43,738 bases of DNA from Prochlorococcus sp. AG-670-O17 (GCA_003211315.1 QCTC01000001.1:1-43738), one strand, 5' to 3'. Shown: positions 18,547 to 29,472, counted from the stretch's first letter. Made by a program: numbers and translations. Notes: generated from the letters alone by a model not told the origin.

Positions 18547-18556
18547 CGCCCGGGGA
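18547..18556 (+). repeat. tRNA-Asn 3'-end core repeat, copy 4
   Basis: CGCCCGGGGA followed by TTTT rather than GTTC. Confidence 0.85.
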
Positions 18557-18673
18557 TTTTTATAACTACTTAAGTAAAAGGTATAGAGTTCTTCAGGTCT
18601 CTTTTTTATTGAAAATATAACTACCTAATAGGGAAAAAATTTAAAAAGCTGCTCATAAACAACTTCAAAATAG

Positions 18674-19033
18674 TTAATCATCCCACATGTCTTGTTTACT
18701 CTTTTCGATATTATTTTTCTCAAGCAACTCTAATCTATGATCTTTCGAATCTTCTTCAAAATTTTGTAAGTTTTCGATATTTGCATATTTTTGTTGAACA
18801 TCTAAAATTACAATGTCAAATTGATCCCCATAAAATTTAGACATTTCCATCCATGCTTCCATTTCTTCTTCTTTTCCAATTGTGTCGTTTATCTGATGGC
18901 TAACTATTTCTAAAACAAATTCTTTCAACTCTTTATGACTCATACATTCAACTTTTTTTTGAACGTAAAGTTCTTTTAGATGTTGTAACTGCTTTTTAGA
19001 TAAATCTGTATAAGTAATAGAATTTTTTTTCAT
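18674..19033 (-). CDS. Hypothetical protein
   Basis: 119 aa, no recognised domain. Confidence 0.6.
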   Translation of the reverse strand: MKKNSITYTDLSKKQLQHLKELYVQKKVECMSHKELKEFVLEIVSHQINDTIGKEEEMEAWMEMSKFYGDQFDIVILDVQQKYANIENLQNFEEDSKDHRLELLEKNNIEKSKQDMWDD

Positions 19034-19460
19034 TAATATTCAGTTTGTTTTCATAATAAAATTAACCATTAGCATCTTAAAAATGATTTTAAGTCACTAA
19101 ACATATACACATTATTTTATGAATAAAAATTCATTATGAAAACAAAGATTTCAATTAGAAAGTTAATAATCACCTTTTTTAATAATCTCATAGATATTTA
19201 TATCTCATATTCTGATTAGATTTAACTTGCCACTAATTAATGAATTTATATTAAATTATTAAGTAATTATTAAGCAAATCGAAAGAATTTATAAAATTTA
19301 TAATTTTTTTTAAGCTAATATTTCCTTCGAATCCTTTGAAGACATTAGTTTTTTTATTATAATTGCTTATATAAGTTTTTAAATTAAGTCTGCAATAAAT
19401 GTAAATTATTGAGAGAATCATTATACAAAATCCCAATCTCAGTTTGATAATCTGTTAGAT

Positions 19461-20222
19461 ATGAACATTTCAATCCTTTTAATAGAAGATGATCGTGATA
19501 TGCGTGAATTAGTATCTGGACATCTTGAGCATTCTGGTTTTGATGTTCAAAAAGCTGAAGATGGTATCAAAGGTCAAGCTTTAGCGCTTCAATATTCTCC
19601 AGACTTAATTCTTTTAGATTTAATGTTACCTAGTGTTGATGGTTTAACACTATGCCAAAGACTGAGAAGAGATGAAAGAACTTCAAATATTCCTATACTA
19701 ATGATTACTGCTTTAGGTGGACTTAAAGATAAAGTGACTGGATTTAATTCAGGTGCTGATGATTACATCACAAAACCATTTGATTTAGAAGAACTAAGCG
19801 TTCGTATTAAAGCTTTATTGAGAAGAACTAATAGAGCACAATTGAATTCAACTAATCAACAAGAAATTTTAAATTATGGACCTCTGACTCTTGTCCCCGA
19901 AAGATTTGAAGCTATTTGGTTTGAATCTGCTGTGAGACTTACCCATTTAGAATTTGAGTTACTTCACTGTTTGCTACAAAGACATGGTCAAACAGTTTCT
20001 CCAGCACTGATTTTAAAAGAAGTATGGGGTTATGAACCTGACGATGATATTGAGACAATTAGAGTTCACGTTAGACACTTAAGAACAAAATTAGAACCAG
20101 ATCCTCGCAAGCCAAAATATATAAAAACTGTTTATGGAGCAGGATACTGCTTAGAATTACCTGTCGGAGCTAAGGTTGATAATGGTATGCAAGAGTTTGC
20201 AGAATCTACAATTAAAACTTAA
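19461..20222 (+). CDS. rpaA: OmpR-family response regulator RpaA
   Basis: Receiver [12 protein letters not shown] plus [20 protein letters not shown]...[22 protein letters not shown], characteristic of RpaA. Confidence 0.88.
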   Translation: MNISILLIEDDRDMRELVSGHLEHSGFDVQKAEDGIKGQALALQYSPDLILLDLMLPSVDGLTLCQRLRRDERTSNIPILMITALGGLKDKVTGFNSGADDYITKPFDLEELSVRIKALLRRTNRAQLNSTNQQEILNYGPLTLVPERFEAIWFESAVRLTHLEFELLHCLLQRHGQTVSPALILKEVWGYEPDDDIETIRVHVRHLRTKLEPDPRKPKYIKTVYGAGYCLELPVGAKVDNGMQEFAESTIKT

Positions 20223-20244
20223 TCAAAACATTAGTTGAGCAACT

Positions 20245-21204
20245 TTATAAATCTTCAATTGCTATTTTTAATAAAGTTACTTCCCAAGCTAGTCGTGGTT
20301 GTATAAAACCTTTCAGATATACTTTCAAATCTTCTAGTTTTTTGATTATTTTTCTGTTTTTAGTTTTTGCCCAATATTTTTGTTGTACAAAATTTATTAA
20401 AAACGTTTGTTGATCAATGTCTAGTTCTTCAGAGATTATTTTTGTGATTCTTAGTATTTCTAAATTATCACTTAATGGAAAGTCTAACTTTTCTTTAATT
20501 TCTTTTGGTAATTCTTTCCAAAGTTTTATATCTTTCAGTATTTTTCCTGGAGATCCATTTGCTGAATTAATAAAATCTTGTAAATCTATTTCTTCATAAA
20601 TATCTAAGATTGAAGAATCTAAGTTATTTCTTATGAAAATATCAAGCTGTTTGTATGAAAAAGATTTAAATCTTATAAGTTGACATCTTGAGATAATAGT
20701 ATCCAAAAGTAAGTTTAACCTAGAAGTTAAAAGAATAAATATACCGTTAGCTGGCTCCTCTAGTGTTTTTAAAAGACAATTAGATGCTGCTTCATTCAAA
20801 AGGTGAGCATCATCAATTAATACAATTTTAACTAGAGATTCAATAGATTTTTGACCTAGAAAAGTCTTTAAATTTCTAATTTGCTCTATTCTTATTGTTC
20901 CTTTATTATTTTTTAAAGGTTCAGCTTCTGAACGATTTATAAGATTACCTTTTAAAAAATATGTGGGCTCAATTAATAAAAAATCAGGGTGGTTATTATC
21001 TAAAAATTTTTTTTCAATATTGGAATTAGACGAATATTTATTGAAAATTTCTTTAATAAATTTAATAGCGGTTTGTTTTTTCCCTATACCTTCCGGACCA
21101 TAGAATATATAACCGTTGGAAAATGCTTTTCTATTAAGTATGATTTCTAGATTTTCATTAACTTCTTTATTAATTAAAAGATTTTCAGTTTTAAGATCAA
21201 TCAT
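20245..21204 (-). CDS. holB: DNA polymerase III subunit delta'
   Basis: [53 protein letters not shown]; adjacent to tmk. Confidence 0.88.
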   Translation of the reverse strand: MIDLKTENLLINKEVNENLEIILNRKAFSNGYIFYGPEGIGKKQTAIKFIKEIFNKYSSNSNIEKKFLDNNHPDFLLIEPTYFLKGNLINRSEAEPLKNNKGTIRIEQIRNLKTFLGQKSIESLVKIVLIDDAHLLNEAASNCLLKTLEEPANGIFILLTSRLNLLLDTIISRCQLIRFKSFSYKQLDIFIRNNLDSSILDIYEEIDLQDFINSANGSPGKILKDIKLWKELPKEIKEKLDFPLSDNLEILRITKIISEELDIDQQTFLINFVQQKYWAKTKNRKIIKKLEDLKVYLKGFIQPRLAWEVTLLKIAIEDL

Positions 21205-21841
21205 TATTTACTTGAGAAAACTTTTTTAGTAAGGTTTCTTTTATTTCATTAGAAATAGTATTAATATCTTGTGCAGCAGATATTGTTGTCCAATTTTTTT
21301 CTTTGGCGATCAACCTAAAACCTTCATTAACTTTTTTTAGAAATTCTATACCTTCAGATTCTATTCTATCTGGAATCAACTTTTCCCTTCGTAAAACACT
21401 CTCTTCTGCTGAAATTTCTAAAAAAATAGTTAGGTCTGGGTATTCTCCTTGACAAACAATAGATTCGATTTTTTTTATAATCTCCATATTTATATTCCTA
21501 CCATAACCTTGATAAGCAATTGTAGAGTCACAAAATCTATCACTAAGTACCCAATCTTGGTTTTCTAAAGCAGGTGATATGGTTTTGGAAATATGTTCTG
21601 CTCTGTCGGCAGAATAAAGCAATAATTCAGCCAGTGAAGAAGGTTTATTATTTTTATTATTGTCAAGTATTAAATTTCTAATTTTTTTACCTAATAAGCT
21701 TCCTCCTGGTTCTTTAGTTTTTACTAATTTCGAATTTCCCCTCAAAAGACCACTAGTAGGGATCCATCTAGAAATTTCATCAATCTGGGTTGTCTTACCG
21801 CAACCATCAATTCCTTCGATAACAATAAATTTACCCCTCAT
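21197..21841 (-). CDS. tmk: Thymidylate kinase
   Basis: [47 protein letters not shown]. Confidence 0.94.
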   Translation of the reverse strand: MRGKFIVIEGIDGCGKTTQIDEISRWIPTSGLLRGNSKLVKTKEPGGSLLGKKIRNLILDNNKNNKPSSLAELLLYSADRAEHISKTISPALENQDWVLSDRFCDSTIAYQGYGRNINMEIIKKIESIVCQGEYPDLTIFLEISAEESVLRREKLIPDRIESEGIEFLKKVNEGFRLIAKEKNWTTISAAQDINTISNEIKETLLKKFSQVNND

Positions 21842-24139
21842 TTATTCTAAAGATAAAGCATTTATTACAACGGTTATTGAACTCGTTGCCATCAATAATG
21901 CTGCGATTGATGGTGTAAGAAGAATGCCATATTTTGGAAATAGAATACCTGCAGCTATCGGAATTGCTATCAAGTTGTAGCCAAAAGCCCATAATAGATT
22001 TTGTTTAATTTTTCCTATTGTTCTTTTTGCAAGACTAAGTGCATAAGGTAATCCAGATAAATGATCTCCCATTAACACAACATCTGCATTTGCTTTCGCA
22101 ATCTGAGTACCTGAACCAACTGCTATTCCTAAATCTGAAGCTGCCAAAGCAGGTGCATCATTTATCCCATCTCCAATCATGGCAATTTTATTGTTTTTCT
22201 TTAAATTTTCAATTATTTTTAATTTCATTTCTGGAAGGAGGTCCCATTTTATTTCAGACTCTGGACTATCTAATTTCTTTGCTAACTCAACTACAGTTTC
22301 CTTTCTATCTCCACTTAAAATTTTGATATTATAATTATCTTCTCTTAATTTTTGAAAAGAACTAATAGAATCTTCTCTTAATAAGTCACCTAATAAAATA
22401 AATCCGAGTAACTCATTATTGATACATACTCCAACAATAGAATGGGATTTGTTTTCTTCAGCTTTTAATATTTTGTTTGATTTACTGTCAATTATGACTC
22501 CTTTGCTTTTCAACCATTCAACACTTCCAATATTGATTAACCCATCAATTGACTGAAGTTCTCCTGAAATACCTCTACCTGATTCTGTATTGATGTTTTT
22601 GATTGTTAACAAGCTAAGATTTTGTTTTTTGGCTTCATTAACTAATGCGCTAGCTATGGGATGTCGGCTTTGACTTTCTAAACTTGCCGATATTTTTAAT
22701 AGGAATAATTTATCATTAGTATTTAAATAATCGATTACAAAAGGTTTCCCTTTAGTCAATGTACCTGTTTTATCAAAAATAATATGGTTAATTTTTGATG
22801 CCATTTCTATTTTGTCTCCGCCTTTAAACAAAACGCCTTTTTTTGCAGCTTTACCTGAAGCAACAGTTATAACAGTAGGAGTAGCAAGGCCCAAAGCGCA
22901 AGGACAAGCTATTACTAAAACAGCAATTGAGAGTTGAATGGCTAGAGATAAAAAATTTTCAGCATTACTACCTAATGAATTATGTAAAGTATGGTTGGAA
23001 GTGGTTATCAATCCATGGTGATTGTTTATTAACAAATCGGGCCAAATTTGTTTTGCCCCTTTCCACCAGAAAAAGAAGCTTGAAGTTGCAATAAAGAGTA
23101 CAAAGTATGTAAATTTCCCTGCAATTCGATCAGCGATTCTCTGTATAGGAGGTTTTTTAGATTGAACTGATTCAATAAGTTGAACTAGTTTTGCTAGAGA
23201 AGTTTCTTCACCTACTTCGGTAACCTTTAGTCTTAAAGTGGAATTTAAATTTAAAGACCCATTAAGTAAATGTTCACCTGAGTGAACATCTATAGGTTTA
23301 GATTCACCTGTAATATGGGAAACATCTACAGATGAATTTCCATTAATAACAATGCAATCAGCAGGTACACGATCTCCAGCTAATAATTGAATCTCATCTC
23401 CTATTTTTAAAGAATGTACTCTGACTGATTTGACCTTATTTGCTTCTATATAAATGTTTGCCATTTCTGGTTGGAGATCTAATAATTCTCCAATTGAAGA
23501 ACCAGTTTGATACTTTGCTCTTTCTTCTAAAAAACGTCCAATGAGAATAAACCCCAATAACATCACTGGTTCATTAAAAAAACAAGGAAAACCAGTAGAA
23601 GGAAATATTAATGATAATAGACTTGTTGTATAAGCACTAGTTACTCCCAGAGCTACCAAAGAATCCATATCTGGTCGATTCTTTATAAATGATTTAAATC
23701 CTTTGATTACAATTTCTCTTCCGGGAAAGAATAACGCTATTGTGGCCAGTGCAGCATGAAAGAATAAATTTCCTAATATTGGTAAATTTAAATAACCTCC
23801 TTCTGCTAAATGTCCTAACCCTGAAAACAATAAAAGTAAAAGTGCAAAATTAAGTTTTTTCCATTGATTAATCCATTTCTTTTTTTTTTCTAATTGAACT
23901 TTATTTACTTTTTTTGAAAAATCATTTATGTAAATCTTTGAAGGAAAACCACTTTGTTTCAGGTTTTCTAAAACCTTATCAATATTTGGAACAGTTTTAT
24001 TAATTTCAAAATAGGCACTTTCAGTAAGTAAGTTAACAGAAACATTTTCGACCCCATCCGAATTTTTTAATATATTTTCTACTGTGTTAACACACCCCCC
24101 ACATTTCATACCGGTAATATTTAATTGAATACTATTCAT
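21842..24139 (-). CDS. Copper-type P1B ATPase
   Basis: HMA GMKCGGCV; CPCALGLATP; DKTGTLTKGKP; MIGDGINDAPALAASDLGIAVGSG. Confidence 0.93.
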   Translation of the reverse strand: MNSIQLNITGMKCGGCVNTVENILKNSDGVENVSVNLLTESAYFEINKTVPNIDKVLENLKQSGFPSKIYINDFSKKVNKVQLEKKKKWINQWKKLNFALLLLLFSGLGHLAEGGYLNLPILGNLFFHAALATIALFFPGREIVIKGFKSFIKNRPDMDSLVALGVTSAYTTSLLSLIFPSTGFPCFFNEPVMLLGFILIGRFLEERAKYQTGSSIGELLDLQPEMANIYIEANKVKSVRVHSLKIGDEIQLLAGDRVPADCIVINGNSSVDVSHITGESKPIDVHSGEHLLNGSLNLNSTLRLKVTEVGEETSLAKLVQLIESVQSKKPPIQRIADRIAGKFTYFVLFIATSSFFFWWKGAKQIWPDLLINNHHGLITTSNHTLHNSLGSNAENFLSLAIQLSIAVLVIACPCALGLATPTVITVASGKAAKKGVLFKGGDKIEMASKINHIIFDKTGTLTKGKPFVIDYLNTNDKLFLLKISASLESQSRHPIASALVNEAKKQNLSLLTIKNINTESGRGISGELQSIDGLINIGSVEWLKSKGVIIDSKSNKILKAEENKSHSIVGVCINNELLGFILLGDLLREDSISSFQKLREDNYNIKILSGDRKETVVELAKKLDSPESEIKWDLLPEMKLKIIENLKKNNKIAMIGDGINDAPALAASDLGIAVGSGTQIAKANADVVLMGDHLSGLPYALSLAKRTIGKIKQNLLWAFGYNLIAIPIAAGILFPKYGILLTPSIAALLMATSSITVVINALSLE

Positions 24140-24257
24140 ATTTTTACGATGAAAGCAAATTAATGCTTATTTTTATTAATTACTATAATAATAAATGTTA
24201 TAGACTTTTTAAATAGTTGATGGTTTATTAACTAATTTAATTTTATTACACAAAAAA

Positions 24258-24779
24258 GTGCCTAACAATCAAAACAGAGACAATTTCATTGATAAAGCTT
24301 TTACTGTAATTGCTGAATCTATTGTAAAGATAATGCCTATTGCTGATAAAGAAAAAAAAGCTTACATATATTATAGAGATGGTTTAGCTGCACAAAATAA
24401 TGGCGATTATTCTGAAGCTCTGAACTATTATGAAGAGAGTTTATTACTTGAAGAAAATAAAATTGATAGAGGAGAAACTTTAAAGAATATGGCAATAATT
24501 TATATGAGTAATGGAGAGGAAGATCGATCTATAGAAACTTATCAAAAGGCCTTAATTGAAAATCCAAAACAGCCATCTTGCCTTAAGAATATAGGCCTAA
24601 TATATGAAAAAAGGGGAAGGAATGCTGAACAAAATGGTGATTTAGATCAAAGAGACATTTGGTTTGACAAGGCTGCCCAAGTTTGGTCTAAGGCAGTAAG
24701 ACTTTATCCTGGTGGATACTTAGATATTGAAAATTGGTTAAAAACTTCTGGAAGGAGTTCAATTGATATTTATCTTTAG
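24258..24779 (+). CDS. ycf3: Photosystem I assembly protein Ycf3
   Basis: [35 protein letters not shown]...; GTG start. Confidence 0.93.
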   Translation: MPNNQNRDNFIDKAFTVIAESIVKIMPIADKEKKAYIYYRDGLAAQNNGDYSEALNYYEESLLLEENKIDRGETLKNMAIIYMSNGEEDRSIETYQKALIENPKQPSCLKNIGLIYEKRGRNAEQNGDLDQRDIWFDKAAQVWSKAVRLYPGGYLDIENWLKTSGRSSIDIYL

Positions 24780-24790
24780 ATTTGTATAGA

Positions 24791-26143
24791 TCAATCTTTA
24801 AATGCATAGTTCATAGCCTCATTGATATTTGAAATTTCTTTAATCTGTATTAGTTTTTGAAACCTATCTTTAATTTCAGCAGTAGTTTTAGGTACTAAAA
24901 TATTTTTAATACCAAGCCTAATCGACGCATCAATTCTGGCTTTAAGATTGCTTGCTTGCCTTACCTGACCGCTTAAACCTAATTCTCCAATAAACGCACA
25001 ATTTATCAGAGGTGGAATATTTTTTAAGCTTGATAAGATTGATATTGCAACTCCTAAATCTGAAGATGGATCATTTATTTCAAAACCACCTCCTGTAGCT
25101 ACATAACAGTCATATTCTGATAATTTAATCCCAACATGTTTTTCAATGACTGCTAATATCTGATGCAATCTGTTGATACTGATTCCAGTTGTTGTTCGTC
25201 TTGGATTATTGTAGAAAGTTTTATTTACTAAAGCCTGAATATCTATTGCAAATGATCTCGATCCTTCATTTGTAATAGTGGTTGTGACACCTGATATATT
25301 TTCTTTATTCGTAAATATTGAACTAGGATTAAGAACTTCTTTTAAACCATTTTCTAACATTTCGAAAATTCCAATTTCAAAAGTTGATCCAAACCTATTT
25401 TTTACACTTCTTAGTAACCTATGGGAGGCAATATTATCTCCTTCAAAATTCAGTACAACATCTACTAGATGTTCTAAAGTTTTTGGACCTGCAAGGGCTC
25501 CATCTTTCGTAACGTGGCCTATTATTAAAAGGGCTATATTATTTTCTTTCGCAAGATTCTGAAGTTCAGATGAACAAGACCTTACTTGGGAAACAGATCC
25601 TGGAGAACTTTCCATTTCATCATTATTAATAGCTTGGATGCTATCAATAATCGCAAAACCAGGTTTTACTTTTTTAATCTCTTCGATAATTAAAGATAAA
25701 TTGGTTTCGGCGTAAATTTTTAAATCGAGGCTTTTTTGATTTAATCTTTCCCATCTGAGTTTCACTTGTTCTAATGATTCTTCTGCAGTGACATATAAAA
25801 CTTTTTCATTAAGGGAAATATTCCCTGCGGATTGAAGCACTATTGTACTTTTACCAATTCCTGGTTCTCCCCCAAGTAAAACTATAGATCCCGGTACAAT
25901 TCCACCTCCCAATACTCTGTCAAATTCTTTAAACCCGCTCGTAAATCTTGATATAGTATCTATTTGTATTTCGTTAAACAGCTTAGATTTTTTACTTTTA
26001 TTAACATTGGTTTTTTTAGGTCTAGCGTTTTTTCTTTCTTCAACGATCGTATTCCATTCATTACAATTTACGCATCTGCCGAAGTATTGAGAAGTTTCAG
26101 ATCCGCAATTTTGACAAATAAAAGTCGAAAATTTACTAGACAT
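24791..26143 (-). CDS. radA: DNA repair protein RadA/Sms
   Basis: Zinc motif FICQNCGSETSQYFGRCVNCNEWNT; Walker A GGEPGIGKST; C-terminal Lon-like domain. Confidence 0.94.
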   Translation of the reverse strand: MSSKFSTFICQNCGSETSQYFGRCVNCNEWNTIVEERKNARPKKTNVNKSKKSKLFNEIQIDTISRFTSGFKEFDRVLGGGIVPGSIVLLGGEPGIGKSTIVLQSAGNISLNEKVLYVTAEESLEQVKLRWERLNQKSLDLKIYAETNLSLIIEEIKKVKPGFAIIDSIQAINNDEMESSPGSVSQVRSCSSELQNLAKENNIALLIIGHVTKDGALAGPKTLEHLVDVVLNFEGDNIASHRLLRSVKNRFGSTFEIGIFEMLENGLKEVLNPSSIFTNKENISGVTTTITNEGSRSFAIDIQALVNKTFYNNPRRTTTGISINRLHQILAVIEKHVGIKLSEYDCYVATGGGFEINDPSSDLGVAISILSSLKNIPPLINCAFIGELGLSGQVRQASNLKARIDASIRLGIKNILVPKTTAEIKDRFQKLIQIKEISNINEAMNYAFKD

Positions 26144-26250
26144 TATAGTTTTTGATTAGATTGAGGAACTGAGATGTTTTGGATTTTGCCCCTCTACAAG
26201 TTAGATTGGGTTAAAGATAAATTCTCTTACTGATTAGCTAATAGAAACAA

Positions 26251-26997
26251 ATGGCTGTATCTAGTCAAACAAAAGAAACAATACTTGTCGCTGATGACGA
26301 GGCAAGCATTAGAAGAATTCTCGAAACTCGTCTATCAATGATTGGTTACAAAGTAGTAACTGCTTGTGATGGTAAAGAAGCATTAAAATTGTTCAAAGAT
26401 TATGATCCTGACTTGGTTGTACTTGATGTAATGATGCCTAAATTAGATGGATATGGAGTTTGTCAAGAATTAAGAAAAGACTCAGATGTACCTATTGTCA
26501 TGTTGACCGCATTAGGAGACGTTGCAGATAGAATTACAGGATTAGAATTAGGAGCTGATGATTATGTTGTTAAACCATTTAGTCCAAAAGAATTAGAAGC
26601 TAGGATTAGATGTGTATTAAGACGAATAGATAAAGAGCAACTTCCTGGAATGCCAAATTCAGGTTTAATTTTGGTTACGGACATTAAAATTGATACAAAT
26701 CGAAGACAAGTTTTTAAAAGTGATGAAAGAATCAGGTTAACAGGCATGGAATTTAGTCTTTTAGAACTTTTAGTCAGTAGATCAGGAGAGCCATTTAGTC
26801 GAGGAGAGATTTTGAAAGAAGTTTGGGGTTACACACCTGAAAGACATGTAGATACAAGAGTAGTAGACGTGCATATATCCAGATTAAGATCAAAATTGGA
26901 AGCTGATCCTGCAAATCCTGAATTAATTCTTACAGCAAGAGGTACAGGATATCTTTTTCAGAGGATAGTTGATATATCTCCATTTGAAGGTAAATAA
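26251..26997 (+). CDS. rpaB: OmpR-family response regulator RpaB
   Basis: ETILVADDEASIRRILETRLSMIGYKVVTACDGKEALKLF...DVMMPKLDGYGVCQELRKDSDVPIVMLTALGDVADRITGLELGADDYVVKPFSPKELEARIRCVLRR. Confidence 0.9.
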   Translation: MAVSSQTKETILVADDEASIRRILETRLSMIGYKVVTACDGKEALKLFKDYDPDLVVLDVMMPKLDGYGVCQELRKDSDVPIVMLTALGDVADRITGLELGADDYVVKPFSPKELEARIRCVLRRIDKEQLPGMPNSGLILVTDIKIDTNRRQVFKSDERIRLTGMEFSLLELLVSRSGEPFSRGEILKEVWGYTPERHVDTRVVDVHISRLRSKLEADPANPELILTARGTGYLFQRIVDISPFEGK

Positions 26998-28398
26998 ATG
27001 GAAAAAGATTTTTCTACTAAAAAGTCTAAAGCTATAAGAAGATTAGTTATTTGGTATAAAAAAAATTCTGCTGTGACTTCAATAGTTGATACTGCTGCTA
27101 ATTCTGCTTTAACTGCAAGTAATGTTGCGGGTAACGTGGTCTCTAGTGCTGGTTCTGTTGTAAGTACTGCAGGTAATGTTGCAGGTAATGTTGCGGGCAA
27201 TGTAGTCTCTAGTGCTGAATCGGTTGTTAACACTGCTAGTAGTGTAGTTTCAAGTGCTAGCTCAATTGCAAAGAATACATTGCAGCCATTAGTTTTTGAC
27301 CCTTTAAAAAGGTTACAAAATAGCGATAATTTGATTAGTAAAGAAGAGGTATTAAATTCTGAGAGGATTTGGATCGCAGTTGATGGTATGGGGGGAGATT
27401 ATGCACCTGTACCTATTTTGGAGGGATGTCTCGAAGCTATTAATAGATTTCCTATAAATATAAAGTTTGTAGGCAAAATTGAAAAAGTTAGATATGAAGC
27501 AGAAAAAGTCGGTCTAATAGATTTGTTAGAAAAAGAAATTGATAATAATCGTCTTGAATTGATAAATAGTGGTGATCCCATAGGGATGAATGAAGAAGCG
27601 ACAGCAGTACGCAGAAGAAAAGATGCGAGTATAAATGTTGCTATGGATTTGATTAAAACTAATAAGGCAAAAGCTGTTTATTCCGCAGGTAACTCAGGGG
27701 CTCTTATGGCCTCTGCAATATTTAGGATAGGGAGATTGAAAGGTATCGAACGCCCTGCAATAGGAGCATTATTTCCAACTAGAGATCAAACTCGACCTGT
27801 ATTAGTTCTTGATGTCGGAGCAAATACTGATTGCAAGCCATCTTATCTACATCAATTCGCACTTCTTGGTGATGTTTATGCCAAAGATGTTTTACAAATA
27901 GAAAAACCACGAATTGGCTTATTAAATATTGGAGAAGAAGAATGTAAAGGGAATGATTTATCTTTAAAAACATTTGAATTACTATCTAATGAAAAAAGTT
28001 TTAATTTTGGGGGTAATTGTGAAGGAAGAGATGTTTTATCTGGTGATTTTGATGTAGTAGTTTGCGATGGCTTTACAGGAAACATATTACTTAAATTTCT
28101 TGAGTCAGTTGGAGGAGTTCTATTAGATATTTTAAGATCCGAACTGCCTAGAGGAAGAAGGGGGAAGGTTGGTTCTGCATTTTTAAAAAGTAATTTACTA
28201 AGAATTAAGAAAAGGTTAGATCATGCTGAACATGGCGGAGCGTTGTTGCTTGGGGTAAATGGTATTTGTGTAATTGGCCATGGTAGTAGTAAGTCTTTAT
28301 CTGTAGTAAGTGCTCTTCGTTTGGCTCATTCTGCTGTAAATCATAATGTTATGGAAAATTTAAATCAACTTCAAAAGCTTCAAGTTTTAAATTCTTAA
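26998..28398 (+). CDS. plsX: Phosphate acyltransferase PlsX with ~120-aa repetitive N-terminal extension
   Basis: WIAVDGMGGDYAP...SGDPIGMNEEATAVRRRKDASINVAMDLIKTNKAKAVYSAGNSGALMASA; extension rich in VSSAxSV/AGNV. Confidence 0.92.
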   Translation: MEKDFSTKKSKAIRRLVIWYKKNSAVTSIVDTAANSALTASNVAGNVVSSAGSVVSTAGNVAGNVAGNVVSSAESVVNTASSVVSSASSIAKNTLQPLVFDPLKRLQNSDNLISKEEVLNSERIWIAVDGMGGDYAPVPILEGCLEAINRFPINIKFVGKIEKVRYEAEKVGLIDLLEKEIDNNRLELINSGDPIGMNEEATAVRRRKDASINVAMDLIKTNKAKAVYSAGNSGALMASAIFRIGRLKGIERPAIGALFPTRDQTRPVLVLDVGANTDCKPSYLHQFALLGDVYAKDVLQIEKPRIGLLNIGEEECKGNDLSLKTFELLSNEKSFNFGGNCEGRDVLSGDFDVVVCDGFTGNILLKFLESVGGVLLDILRSELPRGRRGKVGSAFLKSNLLRIKKRLDHAEHGGALLLGVNGICVIGHGSSKSLSVVSALRLAHSAVNHNVMENLNQLQKLQVLNS

Positions 28399-28451
28399 AA
28401 CATATTTTGTCAGATTTGTGTTTGACTTATATAAGTAATTAGATAACTCTT

Positions 28452-29459
28452 TTGGAAGGAATAAAATTAAATCAAATTGGAGTCTCATTTAAAGGTAGTG
28501 GAAGTTATGTGCCAAATCAAATCCTTACGAATCAGAAAATTAGTAAGAAAGTTGATACTAGTGATGAATGGATAAAATCTAGAACAGGTATCTCTCAGAG
28601 AAGAATTTCTGGATTATCAGAGAATGTTAGCGAGATGGGTTATAAGGCAGCATTAGGAGCAATTGAGATGGCTAAATGGGATATTGAAACAATTGATCTA
28701 ATAATTTTAGCTACATCAACTCCAAATGATTTATTTGGTTCTGCTCCTGAAATTCAATCAAAACTGGGTGCAATTAATGCGGTTGCGTTTGATTTGACAG
28801 CTGCTTGCAGTGGTTTCTTATTTGCTGTAATAACAGCTAGTCAATTTTTAAAAGCAGGAAGTTATAAAAGAGCAGTAGTAATAGGCTCAGATCAACTTTC
28901 AAGTTATGTAGATTGGAATGACAGAAGAAGTTGTATCTTATTTGGAGATGGAGCGGGCGCAATAGCAGTTGAGGTAACAAATGAATTAGATAATTTAATT
29001 GGCTTTACTATGAGGACCGATGGCCAAAGAGGTGCTTTCTTAAATCTTCCATCTCAAAATAATCAAGATCTAATTATTGATGATATTAATTTTTCAAGTG
29101 GGGGTTTTTCTTCAATTGAGATGAATGGACAAGAAGTATATAAATTTGCAGTTAGAGAGGTACCATTAATTATTGATGATTTATTTCAAAAAACAAATTT
29201 TAATTCTGAGAAAATTAATTGGCTTTTATTACATCAAGCAAATCAAAGAATATTAGATTCTGTTGGAGACAGGTTAAATGTTTCGTCAGAAAAGATTCTC
29301 AGTAATCTAAGTAACTATGGAAACACTTCAGCGGCAACAATTCCTTTAATGCTAGATGAGGCTATAAGAAATAAGAAAATTAAAGAAAATGATATTATTG
29401 CCACAAGTGGTTTTGGCGCTGGGTTAAGTTGGGGTGCAGCCCTTATTCGATGGGGATAA
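28452..29459 (+). CDS. fabH: 3-oxoacyl-ACP synthase III
   Basis: GSGSYVPNQILTNQKISKKVDTSDEWIKSRTGISQRR; ACSGFLFA; HQANQRILDSV; TTG start. Confidence 0.94.
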   Translation: MEGIKLNQIGVSFKGSGSYVPNQILTNQKISKKVDTSDEWIKSRTGISQRRISGLSENVSEMGYKAALGAIEMAKWDIETIDLIILATSTPNDLFGSAPEIQSKLGAINAVAFDLTAACSGFLFAVITASQFLKAGSYKRAVVIGSDQLSSYVDWNDRRSCILFGDGAGAIAVEVTNELDNLIGFTMRTDGQRGAFLNLPSQNNQDLIIDDINFSSGGFSSIEMNGQEVYKFAVREVPLIIDDLFQKTNFNSEKINWLLLHQANQRILDSVGDRLNVSSEKILSNLSNYGNTSAATIPLMLDEAIRNKKIKENDIIATSGFGAGLSWGAALIRWG

Positions 29460-29472
29460 AAAAGGTTTTATT

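Larger units (their letters stand above)
17500..18556 (+). mobile_element. Island unit 3: decayed copy of unit 1
   Basis: Same flanking repeat, terminator, DUF805 and AlpA order; genes disrupted. Confidence 0.65.

Noticed and set aside
19034-19460. ~430-bp intergenic region upstream of rpaA as a possible ncRNA locus
   Set aside because: AT-rich with no convincing stem-loop or conserved motif visible by eye; would need transcript data.
26958-27233. 91-aa antisense ORF with LETTLPATLPA repeats
   Set aside because: Antisense shadow of the repetitive PlsX N-terminal coding sequence; low-complexity mirror, no independent support.
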